Shown here in pieces: positions 12,242-23,720 of a stretch of 64,000 bases of DNA. Source of the stretch: Mercurialis annua (Eukaryota; Streptophyta; Magnoliopsida; Malpighiales; Euphorbiaceae); assembly GCF_937616625.2 (NCBI RefSeq), contig NC_065570.1:51575665-51639664 (forward strand), read 5' to 3'. The translations under genes and the position numbers were made by a program. The number at the start of each line of letters is the position of its first letter. Within the stretch, counting starts at the first letter, position 1. The notes beneath the pieces are model-generated. The model was not told where the DNA came from and made no database searches. It saw only the letters and a program-made list of their open reading frames with translations.

Positions 12242-12560
12242 CTAAAAAAAATTGCCGGTTTGGTTAAGAAATTTATAATTTATGTAAATTATATTCAGAT
12301 AATAATAAAAAAGGGTCTAACTAATAAAAATAAAATATTTCATTAATTTACTTTTATTATAAATTAGTTCATAATTAAAAAAATATCATAATTTTTTAAA
12401 AAATTGTATATTCAATTTTATCAAAAAAAATATATTGTTACAATTTTTTTCTGTTATTATAAATTAATTATGATTTTTTTTTTCAAATATGAAATAATTT
12501 ATCATAAAAATTATCTTAGTATAGGAATAATTCTTATTTTTATTAACCACGCCCTTTATT

Positions 12561-12648
<88 letters not shown>

Positions 12649-13612
12649 CTTTAAAATATAAAGTTATTGAACTAAATTTTTACAATTTTTTAATCAGATT
12701 ATATGTTTCAATTTTATCATAATTTTAATATTTTATCTATATTTCATCTGAATCAATAGCTAATATCATATTATTGATTAAGAGTAATAATTAAGGCCCC
12801 ATTTGAAATTTTTTTAAATCTATGGATTTTATTAATTTTATGAATTCTAAACCTTTTATCTTACCAAAAGATTGAATTCGTTAAAAAATTAATAAATTTA
12901 TAAAATAAATGAATTTTATTCATCTCAAATCTCTCAATTCGAATGGTGTTTAGATTAATTTATTTTTGAAATGATAAAATCCTGAACTTAAAAATATATT
13001 ATGAGTTTACAGTAATATTTTAGCTTTCTCATTAGAGGATTTATTTTCCTCCTAATATATTTCCAAGTCTCCATTTTTTACTGTTTTGTACGTAATACAT
13101 AATCACAAAATAATAGATTAACAGACTGTATATGATAAGTTGTTTAATAAAAAGTTGCAATAAAAAAATTAATCCGAAATAATCATTCCTTAAGATTGAC
13201 TATAAATAAAATTATAAAAATATTATATTTTGAATATTTAGATAGAGAATTTAAATTTGTCTTGAACATGCATGTTAATTTTCAACTGTGCAATGTCTAC
13301 AGCAATAGCACATGGCACACCCTTTTATTATATACAATGTGTCTAGCTAAACATTACACATGTACATTTAATTTTTTTTTTTATGGTATGATCAATCTTT
13401 TTCATGTGATATTTTTGTAACATTATTCTTCAACAATGCAATAAATAAAAAGAGAATGGGAAAGGTGGCATTGTCACTAAAATTACCAGCATAGTTGCAA
13501 TGTGTCATTCTTTGGTCACTCATTATTATAAACAGATGCATATCATCAATTCGCTTTCTTTGTTTAATGGAGATTGATTATGATTCTATTATGATTTTGA
13601 TTCTATTATGAG
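12242..13612. other. AT-rich intergenic DNA
   Basis: Apart from the (AT)n tract, this stretch shows only A/T-rich sequence without a coding region or a bounded element that I can support. Confidence 0.5.
12565..12646. repeat. (AT)n microsatellite, 41 units
   Basis: An uninterrupted run of alternating A and T of 82 bp. Any open frame through it encodes only Tyr-Ile repeats and is not a gene. Confidence 0.98.
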
Positions 13613-13759
13613 CAGGGATGAAACCGCAACTTATTTTTAGAAGGATAAAAAAGAAAAGTTAAATTTCTTTTTATGGAGTAAAAAAGCTAAAAGATTTTTC
13701 TTAACAATTAAAAAAGCTAAAAAAATTGGGGGGCTAGCCGCTCCTTGGCTCCATCCATG
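13613..13759. mobile_element. hAT-like MITE, decayed
   Basis: The ends CAGGGATGAAACCGC and (complement) CATGGATGGAGCCAAGG are imperfect inverted repeats beginning CA, as in hAT elements. The flanks ATTATGAG (13605-13612) and ATTATGGG (13760-13767) match 7 of 8 positions, an 8-bp hAT-type duplication. 147 bp, non-coding. Confidence 0.6.
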
Positions 13760-14646
13760 ATTATGGGTAATAATTATAAAAATCGAACCAAACTGAACAA
13801 TTAGATCAATAAAATTTGATTTTTAAAGTAGGGAAGGATGGAAAAATCACCTTTTCTTTCCCTCAAGTTCTTCTAAATTTTTTATCAATAAAACTGTTTC
13901 GGCACAACCATTTTTTATTTATGTGTGTAATTTTAAAATTTTCAGTGTTTGTATGTATAGATTTTTATTCATTCAAATTTCAATCAATAATTTCTAGAAT
14001 TGTTGCGGGTTGCATGTTGAGAGTTCTTACTCATTTATGATTTTTAAGGTTAACTGAAGCCGATTCAGAAATAAAACATCCGCAAACAGAAAAGTTTTAA
14101 AATTACAAATGGTCCAGTAAAATTTAAAAGTAGACAAATTTTTAACTTATTTATCGCAGTTAAAATCTCATCATATTTATGTTATTCCATTTCCCTTTAG
14201 ATCAAGTGTTAGATTTTTTATTTGGCATCTTAGTCTTTATAATGTTTGATTTACTTTGGTTGAATTTTAATTTTTCTTCAATGAGACATACTTTGAAAAA
14301 TAACCAACAAATTTGGTTTGATATTATAAAATATTTTTTTTTAGTTTGATTGAGTTTAAATGTAATTATTTTAAAAATAAAATTTGAATTCGATTCGGTT
14401 TAATGGGTTTGAAGAATATGCAGCCTTAAGTACAAAAATGATGGATGGATGTATAATATGAGTAGTGCATTAATGTGGCTCCACCAAATCCTCTGCCATT
14501 GTCTCATTTGCATCTCTTTGTTATTGCTCCTCGCCATGTGATGATGCCTCTCTTTAAGGGAAAGGTTTCTCCAGGTTTTTCGTGGGACCCTTGTTCTAAT
14601 TTTGTCCCTAATTCAACTACTAATCACATTGTTTAACTAACTTATA
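13760..14646. other. Intergenic DNA
   Basis: No gene recognised. A mixed-composition segment at about 14455-14640 looks low-copy. A small open frame at 13816-14040 lacks any domain. Confidence 0.4.
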
Positions 14647-14888
14647 TACCCTCCGTCCTATTCTAATTGATCAACAGATTTTTTATTTCGGACGTCTCTT
14701 AATTGACAATTTTTATCTATAAAATATTTTTTACACTATTTTTTCTTTCAATTAATGCATTTATAAAATATATTTCCAAAAATTATAATGCATTTAATAT
14801 AATGTAAGGAGATAAAAGTAAAATTATTAAAAATAAATAAATAATGCACATTAAAAAAATTCTCAATTAAAATGAAACGGAGAGAGTA
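14647..14888. mobile_element. Stowaway-like MITE
   Basis: Inverted ends TACCCTCCGTCCTATTCTAA and (complement) TACTCTCTCCGTTTCATTT, with TA at each boundary. About 240 bp, AT-rich interior, non-coding. Confidence 0.75.
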
Positions 14889-15049
14889 TATTATTTCCGC
14901 CCTATCTATTGAGGCTTGTTCGTCCTAGACCGAGCTTGAATACTTATTTTTCGTCTCAAGCTCTATACGAATCCGAGTGTAATGAACTCATTTTTATGGA
15001 TTAATTTGGGCTTTTACACTTGTTTGATTCTAATGCATGCTTGTTTTTT

Positions 15050-15443
15050 GGCGAAAGGTACAAAAAAATCTTCGTAGTTTTACAGAAGTACAAATCAGTC
15101 CTTTTACTTTTTTAGGTATAATTAAGTCCTTTTTATTTTCAAATTAAACAAATAACCCCTTTCGTCCAACACCATTAGAAACACTCGTTAATGGCTGACA
15201 TGTCTCTCATAATCATATAGGATAAAAGTTCAATAATAATTTTAATGTTTAAAATATTTATCAAAAAATTGAAGGGGTAAGTGTCCCAAAAGTAAACAAT
15301 AAGGATTTATCTGTTCGATTTTAAAATAACGAGGGTTCAATTGTTCAATTGTAAAAACACGAGAGTTTAATTGTACCCAAAAAAGTAAAAGCGCCGATCT
15401 GTATTTTTGAAAAAAAGTCGAAGATTTTTTTATACCTTTTACC
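15050..15443. mobile_element. Foldback MITE, family A, copy 1
   Basis: The left arm GGCGAAAGGTACAAAAAAAT faces the right arm ATTTTTTTATACCTTTTACC. Inside are AGTAAAAGCGCC, GGTATAATTAAGTCC and GACATGTCTCTCATAATCAT. The last motif recurs in copy 2 (17903-18299), and the whole layout recurs in copy 3 (20351-20740). The frame at 15242-15526 on the minus strand is a chance reading through it. Confidence 0.7.
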
Positions 15444-16834
15444 TTTTCTTTTTTTATTCGAGTCCGTATAAATATAATATACAAAGCAAACTTAAATAGT
15501 AGATATAAGACCCGAATCAAGCTCATACCAGACCTGAACTTGCATTAAAAGAACCGAGTATGGTTAGGTTTAGTCAAAACCAGACCCATGAATAGGTTAA
15601 TTCCAAACTGTCCACAACCCTATTGCATATTAGGTTTAAATTCGGGATTCACATTTATGTAATTAATTCACTTAAAAATATGAGATAAAATTTCAACAAT
15701 AGTATTATTATTAGTTTTAACATACGGCCATACAATAGCATATAAACTTATTTCATTTTATACATTTAATTAATTATTTTTTTTATATTTAAAGATCAAA
15801 CTCTATGCCTTTCAATTGCTAAAATATCGATATAATATCAAAGCGTAATGGTGAAAAAAATCCAAACCTTTACAACTCGTTATAATTTAAACTAAATTTT
15901 TTAATTTTTATAATGATAGTCAAATTGTATTTTTTTGTTGCACTAATAACCAGATTAGTAGACAAACTTCCAACAAAAAAATATAAGTTTGGCTATTATT
16001 GCAAATAAATAAATATAATTTAGCTATTATTATAAAAATTAAAAAGTTTGATTTAAATTGCAACAAGTTGTAAAGGTTGAGTTGTTTTCCCTGTTAAACC
16101 TAATATCAAATAATCAACTCACTTAAGGATATCCAATAATCAATTCATTTGAAAATAAAACCGGTTAGATTGATTTTAGTATGAACTGAGTTCAAGTTAT
16201 TTAGATTGATTGAAACTAAAATCTAAGACTGAAACAGGTTGTTGAAGAAATAAAAATTGGTCTCCCAATTGTCTTTTCCTTGAATCTTTTTAGCAAGACT
16301 AGAACTTTGGAGTAGTCTTTTCAGAAGATTGGTCCCAAATGTGGGACAAACAGCTCCATTTCAAAAAGTGTTTGAATGAAGACAATATTTAATTTTACAT
16401 CAAATTATTAATACCAATGTCCAACATTTCTAGTTATTTTTCAATGAAATATGGGACAGTAAGAGAGTGAAGTTTTGTATTTATTTGGTTTTGTATTTAA
16501 GCTTATGTATTATTGTTGTTGCTGCCTTATTTTATACATACATTTAGTAGTATTTTCAGATCAATTTTGATTGTCACAGGCTAACACTAAATGGGAACAT
16601 ATCTTGGGATAATCTGTTTGTATTTTCCATGTTTTATTGGATTCTGTCATATGGATGTTTGTTGTAGTGAGAAATGTATAGCACATTTATCATAGCATAA
16701 GATGCTTTTTTTTAAGAAAAGAAATTATTATTTTTCCGTTTAATGATCAAGTACATATCTCATAATGCAAGGAAGATTTTAAGTAGTTATAGATAAATCC
16801 CACTTGTGTATTTGCCTATTGCTTATAAATTTAA
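15444..16834. other. Intergenic AT-rich DNA
   Basis: No gene or well-bounded element. An imperfect inverted arrangement around 15840-16080 (AACTTTTTAATTTTTATAAT-like arms) may be a very old foldback. Confidence 0.4.
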
Positions 16835-17147
16835 GGGTTAATTACGGATAAAATCGTCACTTTCATACGAAATTTAAAAATAACACGACTTTTAAAACAT
16901 ATCAATTCAAGGCACCACCTTTTATTTCCTTTTAAAACATCGGAAATTTTTAGTATCGTTTTTGATGGCGTGGCACGAGATGTGGCACTCTTATCAGGTG
17001 TCCAAGTCAGCAAAATTTTATTTAAAAATGTTCCTATGTTGTTTTTGAAAAAAAATGAAAGGTGATGTCCTGAATTGGCACGTTTTAAAAGTCCTATTAT
17101 TTTTGAGATTCCGTGTAAAGGTGGTAATTTTATATGTAAGTAACCCT
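16835..17147. mobile_element. Foldback MITE
   Basis: Ends GGGTTAATTACGGATAAAAT and (complement) GGGTTACTTACATATAAAAT. The arms hold ACTTTTAAAACATATCAATT and the mirrored ATTGGCACGTTTTAAAAGT. Non-coding, 313 bp. No clear target duplication. Confidence 0.65.
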
Positions 17148-17157
17148 AATTTTCAAT

Positions 17158-17595
17158 CCTAATGACAAAAAAAGCCAAATGTTTGCCGAAAGTTTTCGAT
17201 TGGTTCAAATCTTTAAAACATCTCAATAATGTTCAAAATCATATTATATCGTTTTAAAAATATTCCAACCCAAAAAGGAGAGTGCTGTCACGTAGCTGAC
17301 ATAGACTGCCACATACTTGCAATGTATGAAAAACGTTTTCAAAGTTCGGAAAAAATGATGACTTTTGCTAAACATTTGCCTGTTGGGTTACAGTCTGCAT
17401 ATTTTGCTTAATATATTTCATACTATATGACAAATAAATGGCAGCCCACGTAAGTGACAGATCAATATCAGCACACTCCTTGTCGAGTTGGAATATTTCT
17501 GAAACGATATCATTCGGTATTGCTATTATCGAAACATTTTAAAAGCTTTGACAAAATAGATTTTTTGCTAAACGTTTGACATTTTTGAGTCATTA
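17158..17595. mobile_element. Foldback MITE
   Basis: The left arm CCTAATGACAAAAAAAGCC, continuing AAATGTTTGCC, is mirrored by AAACGTTTGACATTTTTGAG and TCATTAGG. It lies 10 bp from the preceding foldback. The open frame at 17229-17411 crosses it by chance. Confidence 0.6.
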
Positions 17596-17902
17596 GGCTT
17601 AAATTTAATTTAGTTTGGGGGGTTTAGATTTAAAGCTTAATAATTTTTTTTTCAAGTTGATACTTAATTTTATTATAAAAATAAATTAAATCCTCCTTTA
17701 ACAAATTTTTATTGGCTAAATTCATCCTACAATTTTTGTACCATTAATTTTCATTTTATTTGATCCTTAACAAATATTTTACATTTAAACAAATATTTTA
17801 TATTTAAATAATTTTTTAATTTCGTGTGGTCCTTACGAAACAACATTATTTTTATGTCAATAAAAATGATGATGTTTTGAGTAATTCTCTCAATAAAAAA
17901 AA

Positions 17903-18299
17903 GGCAAAATGTATAAAAAAACTTTCGACTTTTCCTCAAAAGTATATATCAGCCCTTTTATATTTTTGGGCACAATTAAGCCCTCGTGCTTTTAAAATTA
18001 AACAATTAAATCTTCGTTATTTTTAAATTGAATAAATAAATCCTTTTAGTTTACTTTTTGAACACCTATCCTCTTATATTTTTGATAAATATTTTAAACA
18101 ATAAATTATTTTTGAACTCTTTTTTATATGATTATGAGAGACATGTCATCCATTAACAAGTCTCTTTAATAGTGTTGGCTGAAGGTCAAGGGGGTTATTT
18201 GTTCTATTTGAAAATAAAGAGGACTTAATTGTACCCAAAAAGAGTAAAAAGGTTGATATATAATTTTATGAAAATATAAGGTTTTTTTGTACTTCTTGC
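17903..18299. mobile_element. Foldback MITE, family A, copy 2
   Basis: Left arm GGCAAAATGTATAAAAAAAC, right arm GTTTTTTTGTACTTCTTGC. It contains GGGCACAATTAAGCCC, ATTATGAGAGACATGTCATC and AATTGTACCCAAAAAGAG, matching copy 1 in reversed order. Confidence 0.7.
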
Positions 18300-18522
18300 T
18301 TAAAGAATCAAGAGTGTGCAAAGTAAATAATAAAAAAATTCCTTCAACTGAAAATATTTATTAAAAATCAAATAAAATAAAAGCTAATAGTTTAAAGGTT
18401 TAATTATGGGTTTAGTCATTTTTATTTAACCGTTTTCTCCCTTGATGTAGCATACATGTGATATTTTATTAAATTTAGATATAAATTATTTACTTATATA
18501 TGGAACTCAATGGTATAAAAAA

Positions 18523-18861
18523 GGGCTTAATACATAGTTTGACCCCTGAATTTGTACCCTTTTACCCATCTAACCCCCGAACTTAACGTCTCACCTATCG
18601 AACCTCTGAACTTGTTAAATAACCCGATTTGACCCCCGAACTTGATAAATACGTAAACATTGAACCCCTCCGTTCACAATTTCTTCTAGAATGTTTCAAG
18701 TGACAGGTGGACACGAAGGGTTCAATATTTACATATTTATCAAGTTCAGGGGTCAAATCGGGTTATTTAACAAGTTCAGAGGTTCGATAGGTGAGACGTT
18801 AAGTTTAGAGGTTAGATGGGTAAAAGGGTACAAGTTCAGGGGTCAAACTATGTATTAAGCC
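18523..18861. mobile_element. Mutator-like MITE with perfect 9-bp target-site duplication
   Basis: Ends GGGCTTAATACATAGTTTGA and (complement) GGCTTAATACATAGTTTGAC; the arms extend over 100 bp and almost meet. TATAAAAAA flanks both sides (18514-18522 and 18862-18870), a perfect 9-mer although of low complexity. A 9-bp duplication is the Mutator signature. Non-coding. Confidence 0.8.
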
Positions 18862-19347
18862 TATAAAAAAAAAGTGCAAAATGGACTTCTATCAATGCTA
18901 CTTGTATTTCAAATGTTTTCCACGTCAGCATTTGCAACGATAACATAAAAAAATTGTTAAAAGAGGGGCTGATTTAATTCCTTTTAACGTTAGGATCCAA
19001 TAAAAACAAAAAATTCAGTAAGATCTAAGTTAAAAATCGAGTCAAATATGGAAATATAATTTATATATTTAACCATATTACAATATTTCTTCATATTTTA
19101 AAATCAATATTTGTTGTACGTATAATATTCAAAAATATAGTATAATGTCAATAAATTCATAAATATATTTATATCTATGGAATGTTAATATAATATTATA
19201 TATGACACTACTAGAATTTACCAAATTTCCGATATAAAAAAAATTTCCAACAATTTCCCAAAATTTAAAATCTTTTACAAAACAACTTTTCTTTACCTTT
19301 CATCGATCAGTATTTTATTGGTGGTTGTCTCGTCACCTCTCAATTTT

Positions 19348-19574
19348 TTTTTTAATAAGGACTCACTCTACTGAACCGACACTCAAAATTATTGTCAAAC
19401 CCCGGGATGTGAACCGCCTGCAAGCCCACATACCTGGTAATTCCGGGATATAATGGCCAGCAATCCAACCTCAACCACTCCATATTAAAAAAGGGCATAG
19501 CCTGGGTTTGAACCCGCGACCTTTAGCGCCCATATGGCTGAGATTTAGACCAATAGACCAAATCCGTGCGGGCC
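19348..19574 (-). mobile_element. tRNA-derived SINE, 227 bp, with 14-bp target-site duplication
   Basis: On the minus strand the head carries TTTGGTCTATTGGTCTAAAT at the A-box position and CGCGGGTTCAAACCCAGG at the B box, then a unique body (GAGTGGTTGAGGTTGGATTG, CATCCCGGGGTTTG) and a poly(A)-like tail. CACCTCTCAATTTT (19334-19347) and CACCTCTTAATTTT (19575-19588) form a 14-bp duplication with one difference. It is a different family from the SINE at 10896-11003. Confidence 0.85.
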
Positions 19575-19619
19575 ACCTCTTAATTTTATCATTATACAAT
19601 TATAACAGATCTTTTAATC

Positions 19620-20345
19620 TGGTAATTGTTTTATTATTGTTATGTGTTTTTTGTTTTTTTTAATTTTTTATATCTTCTTCTATGGAGTTTATGCTTCAGT
19701 GTGTGGAGTTTTATGTGTTGCCTTTTATTGAATTTAATTTGTGGATTTTTTTAATATAGTGGAGATCTGATCTATTGCTCATGAAATTTTTAGTTTTGAT
19801 TTTTAATTAAATTCATTCAAAGATGAAAAAATTGGTTGTGGTTTATGAAGAACATCGAGTGAAAGAGATGGACTCCCAATATGTACAACAAAAGAACTCT
19901 GTCAAAACAGCTAAAGAACATATATTTAAATTTTTAAAATCCAATTAAATAATTCATATTGAAACTGTTATAGATGTAAATTGTGGTCTTAATAAAGTGC
20001 ATTTTGAGTCTAATGTTAAATTGCCTATTGATTGAGTTCGTGACGGTTGCTTGCAGAAAACATTGACAAACTTAATAACGATTTGCAGTTTTTCAATTTC
20101 AATTCGTCATCATCTAGAATTTTGAAAAGAATTAATGTATTTACAGATTGATCATTTATTTGTTTATTAATATATTTACAAAATGATCATTTATTTGATC
20201 ATTTCTATGTCAAGAATTTTGATCCCAGTCATTTATAGGTTTGCACTAATTGATCATTTATTTGTTTATTAATGTATTTTCAAACAAGCTATTTGTTTAA
20301 GTTTGTAAATGCAATTTTTAGTATCACTATAAAACTTATATTCAT
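19620..20345 (+). mobile_element. 5'-truncated LINE-derived retroposon, related to 41532-42199
   Basis: It shares with the minus-strand copy at 41532-42199 a collinear series of blocks: TATCTTCTTCTAT, AATTCATTCAAAGAT, ATTGAAACTGT then TGTAAATTGT, ATAAAGTGCA, and AACAATTTGCA-like. The two copies differ by an internal segment of about 90 bp. No open frame survives. The 3' end abuts the family A MITE at 20351. Confidence 0.5.
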
Positions 20346-20350
20346 CTTTT

Positions 20351-20740
20351 AAAGAAAAAAGATACAAAAGAAACTCTTTAAATTTTTCAAAAAGAATATA
20401 TAAGCCCTTTAAGTTTTTCCTTGACCACTTAAGCCCTTGATGTTTTTAAATTGTGCAAAAAGATCCTCTAATTATTTTGAAAAGAGCATTTAAGCCCTTT
20501 TAATTCACTTTTTGGAAACTTAGCCTCTCAAGTTTTTGGTAAATATTTTAAAATTAAGATTATTTTTGAACCTTTTTCCTATATGGTTACGAGATACATG
20601 TTAGCAACTAGCGGGTGTTTTTAAAGGTGTTGAACGGAAAGGTTCATTTGTTCTATTTTGACGACAAAGAGGACTTAATTGTTCTCCAAAAATAATTTAA
20701 GGGCTAATTATGAAGGTTTTTTTGTATCTGCCTTTTAAAA
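20351..20740. mobile_element. Foldback MITE, family A, copy 3
   Basis: The left arm AAAGAAAAAAGATACAAAAG faces GGTTTTTTTGTATCTGCC. It contains TTTAAGCCCTTTTAATTCAC, AGATACATGTTAGCAACTAG and GAGGACTTAATTGTTCTCC, aligning with copies 1 and 2 at 15050 and 17903. Confidence 0.65.
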
Positions 20741-20831
20741 AGTATCTTTCACGAAATTATATTTGGTGACAGATTTTTCCTCCATCGGGAATTTCCATCT
20801 GTATTTCTATTTCTATTACTGTGAATATTTA

Positions 20832-21685
20832 AATTAATGTCGAACAAATGATCAATTCACCCCCTCAACTTGGTACGAAATATCAAAAGAGTCATTTTAG
20901 ACGGTTTTGGGTCAAAAAAATCCGCAATTTGTGTTTTCGTATCAAAAACATCCAAAGAGAGTGGGAATATCACCCCCCCTAAACTTTGTAAAACCAAATC
21001 AATTCACCCCTCATTTTCCACCAGAAACCGCTTTATTCTACCGCCGACCAGCGCATTCACCGGAAACTGCCGTCAGATTTTTTTTCACCAGATTTTTTTT
21101 TTCAAATGATTTTTTTTAATTTTTTAAAGAGGAGCAACTGCTTCTCCTCAGCTCCTCAACGAGGAGCAGATCTGCTCCTCAACCAGGAGCATTGCTCCTT
21201 AAGAGCAGACCCAATCCTGAGTAGAGAGCGGACCCATCTGGGTCTGCTCCTCCACGATGGAGGAGCAGACCCAGATGGGTCTCCTCTTCGCTAGAGCAGA
21301 GAGAGCAGACCCAGATCGTCGAAGCAGAGAGCAGACTTATCTTGGTCTACTCCTCCACGATGCAGAAGCAGACCCAGATGGGTCTGCTCGTCGAGGAGCA
21401 GATTTTCTCCTCAACGAGAAGCTGAGGAGGAGCACCTCAAAAATTTATTTTTTTAATTTTTTAGATATTAATTAGTAAATTTTTTAAATAATAGGGATTA
21501 TTTTAAACTTTTAACAGGAGAGTGTGTTTCAATCGTTGGTTAAGGGTGGAAAAAAATGAGAGAGGGGCTAATTTGATGCACTTTGATATAGTTGCGGGTT
21601 TGTTTGGTCTAAAATCATCCAAAATGACTGTTTTGATATTTCGTGCCAAATTGAGGGTGTGAATTGATCCTTTGTTCAATTAATG
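20832..21685. mobile_element. Large foldback element with a GC-rich hairpin island
   Basis: The arms CAAATGATCAATTCACCCCC and the complement ending GTGTGAATTGATCCTTTG extend over about 100 bp (TTGGTACGAAATATCAAAA versus TTTGATATTTCGTGCCAAA). The interior (21128-21437, listed separately) is an abrupt GC-rich block in otherwise AT-rich DNA. No transposase. Open frames across the block are by-products of the repeats. Confidence 0.7.
21128..21437. repeat. Cluster of GC-rich palindromes and hairpins inside a foldback element
   Basis: About 310 bp built from variants of GAGGAGCAGACCCAGATG and its complement. GAGGAGCAGA/TCTGCTCCTC at 21161-21180 is a perfect 20-bp palindrome. Bases 21231-21254 and 21258-21281 are perfectly complementary (24-bp stem, loop CGA). 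A further stem, GCAGACCCA/TGGGTCTGC with loop GA, lies near 21368. The block as a whole is roughly palindromic, with TCCTCAGCTCCTCAACGAGG at the left and CCTCAACGAGAAGCTGAGGA at the right. Confidence 0.9.
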
Positions 21686-23720
21686 CCTCATGAGCCATGG
21701 CAATAGGTAAATGTAGAGGAGAGGGCTTAATTGCATTAATAAAGGGTAGAAACAAGAAATTAGCCAGCTCAAATATATAGATTTGGCATGGGTGCAAAGA
21801 AAGAGACAATATGATTATACAAATGTGAATTTTGTTTAATCATGACTCTATTAACTTAGTAATTAGGGATCATGTCCCTATTGACAATAACTATAAGCAG
21901 CTGGCCATCCTTGATATTGATTCTAAATGGGGTAATCATGTGATCATCAATAATAATATAAGGAAAAAATAATATATATCTTCATTAATTCTGTTCTGTC
22001 CATTAATATAATAATTCCATTTGATTAATTAGAATGTTAATTTTGTCATCTAGCTATCTAGAGAGGTGATATGGAGGCATGCTCTAGACAAAGCACAAAT
22101 GAATGCAGCCTCTAATGCTAACAATAATACTATTAATTAAAGACTAATTAAATGATTATACATTATTAAGAGACATGTACTTTAGATTATTAAGATAATA
22201 AAGGTAATGAAAGATCATGCATGTCTATATTAAATAAATATATATGTGTGCTCATATTAATCCTAAAGGGTAATGCTGGCTCTTCCCATGCAATCACACT
22301 ACTCAATTACATAGGAAAATAATAATATCAACAATCAATAATAATGAAAATGATCCTAACATCAGAATTTTAGTTACTAATTGCTAATCATGGTGCGATA
22401 TTGATATTTTATATCGATAATTTATAAAGATTTTGAGTTACACATTCCACTGCGATCGTTTATTTGATGTGAGTATATTAATTTAATTGTGAATGTAAAG
22501 AAATTAATTACTCTCTATTGTATAGTTCACAAAGTACATTGAATCTTCACAAATAAAAATATATTATCTATTAATTATAACTAATAGCTAATTTTGGTAT
22601 GATATTACTATTCTATATTAACGAATTCGAGTTTGAACATTCAACTACGATCATTTATTAGGTGGGAGTATTTCAATTTAATAGTAAAAATAATGGAATT
22701 AGTTATTATTATTGTATAATTCACACAATACAATAGCTCTCCAAGATTAAAAAAAAAATATTTTATTTACTAATTAACTTTTATCAACCGAATTTATATG
22801 AATGGTGCCCAAGAAAGGGAATTTCATGAAAAATAACGAAAAGGGATTGAACATTGGAAGTAATTAAGGTAATTATGAAAGTGATCACATGGTTCATGGC
22901 ATGCTTTGATTCCTTTAACAAAAGCTACAAAACAGAGACCAAAAATAGAGAATAGAAGAAGAGAGGCTTATATGTATACATTTCTTTAACCATATGCTTT
23001 TTGGGGACCATCAATCTTCACCTTAATTTGAGCATTAGAAGATCCCAAAAAGCAATTTATTAAAACATTAACCAAAACCAAAAACAAAATGCTTAATTAA
23101 ATACTAGTTAATCTTAGTAGTTCTCAATCAAAACTACAATGCCCTATAAAGTAGAATGCATTGTAGTTCTACACATATTATTTAAAGTATAATTTGCATA
23201 CTGTATTACACTCACTTTTGCTTCTAAACATTATTTCATGCATTGGCTCCATATGGTCTTGTAGTAACACTAAGCTCCCTAATTTTGTTTTATTCAATTA
23301 ATTCCCCCTCTCTTAGTTAGAAAATCATGAAATATTACCACCATATTTAATCGGGAAACCAATTGATATTAATTAATTAGTCTTTGCCAAGAATGTTTTC
23401 AAACAACCCAATAATTTTACTACATTAGGAAGAAGGAATGTAATCTAAAATTCTGAGATCGAATTACAATGTCTCGGTCACTAGATTATTATAACGTTTC
23501 GATTAGTAGATTATGTATGCGGGAACAACCCGTAATTTATAATGAGAAAAAGGATTAGTCAATTTAGTTTGGTTTGATTTTCAGTATAAATTTTTTAAAT
23601 TAACAAAATCGAGTATTAACTTGCCCCATAAATTTGTAAGTAACTGGAAATTAACACTGAAATTAATAATATCATAAATTTGATTGTTCAGTTAACCAAA
23701 TACTTATTCTGATTTGGTTA
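21686..23720. other. Intergenic DNA with an old about 205-bp duplication
   Basis: No gene is recognised. Mixed-composition patches at about 22030-22110 and 22800-23300 could be low-copy. A short inverted repeat, AACTACAATGC/GCATTGTAGTT, lies at 23132-23168 with a 15-nt loop. Confidence 0.45.
22381..22790. repeat. Degenerate tandem duplication, unit about 205 bp
   Basis: Two successive blocks share order and spacing: GCTAATCATGGTGCGATATT / GCTAATTTTGGTATGATATT, then ACTGCGATCGTTTATTTGAT / ACTACGATCATTTATTAGGT, then TTGTATAGTTCACAAAGTAC / TTGTATAATTCACACAATAC. Their nature is unknown. Confidence 0.6.

Noticed and set aside
12404..12661. Open frame of 85 codons
   Set aside because: Half of it is Tyr-Ile repeats read from the (AT)n microsatellite; no domain.
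20870..21475. Overlapping plus-strand frames in the foldback element
   Set aside because: They come from GC-rich hairpin repeats (GAGGAGCAGACCC units) that lack stops by composition.
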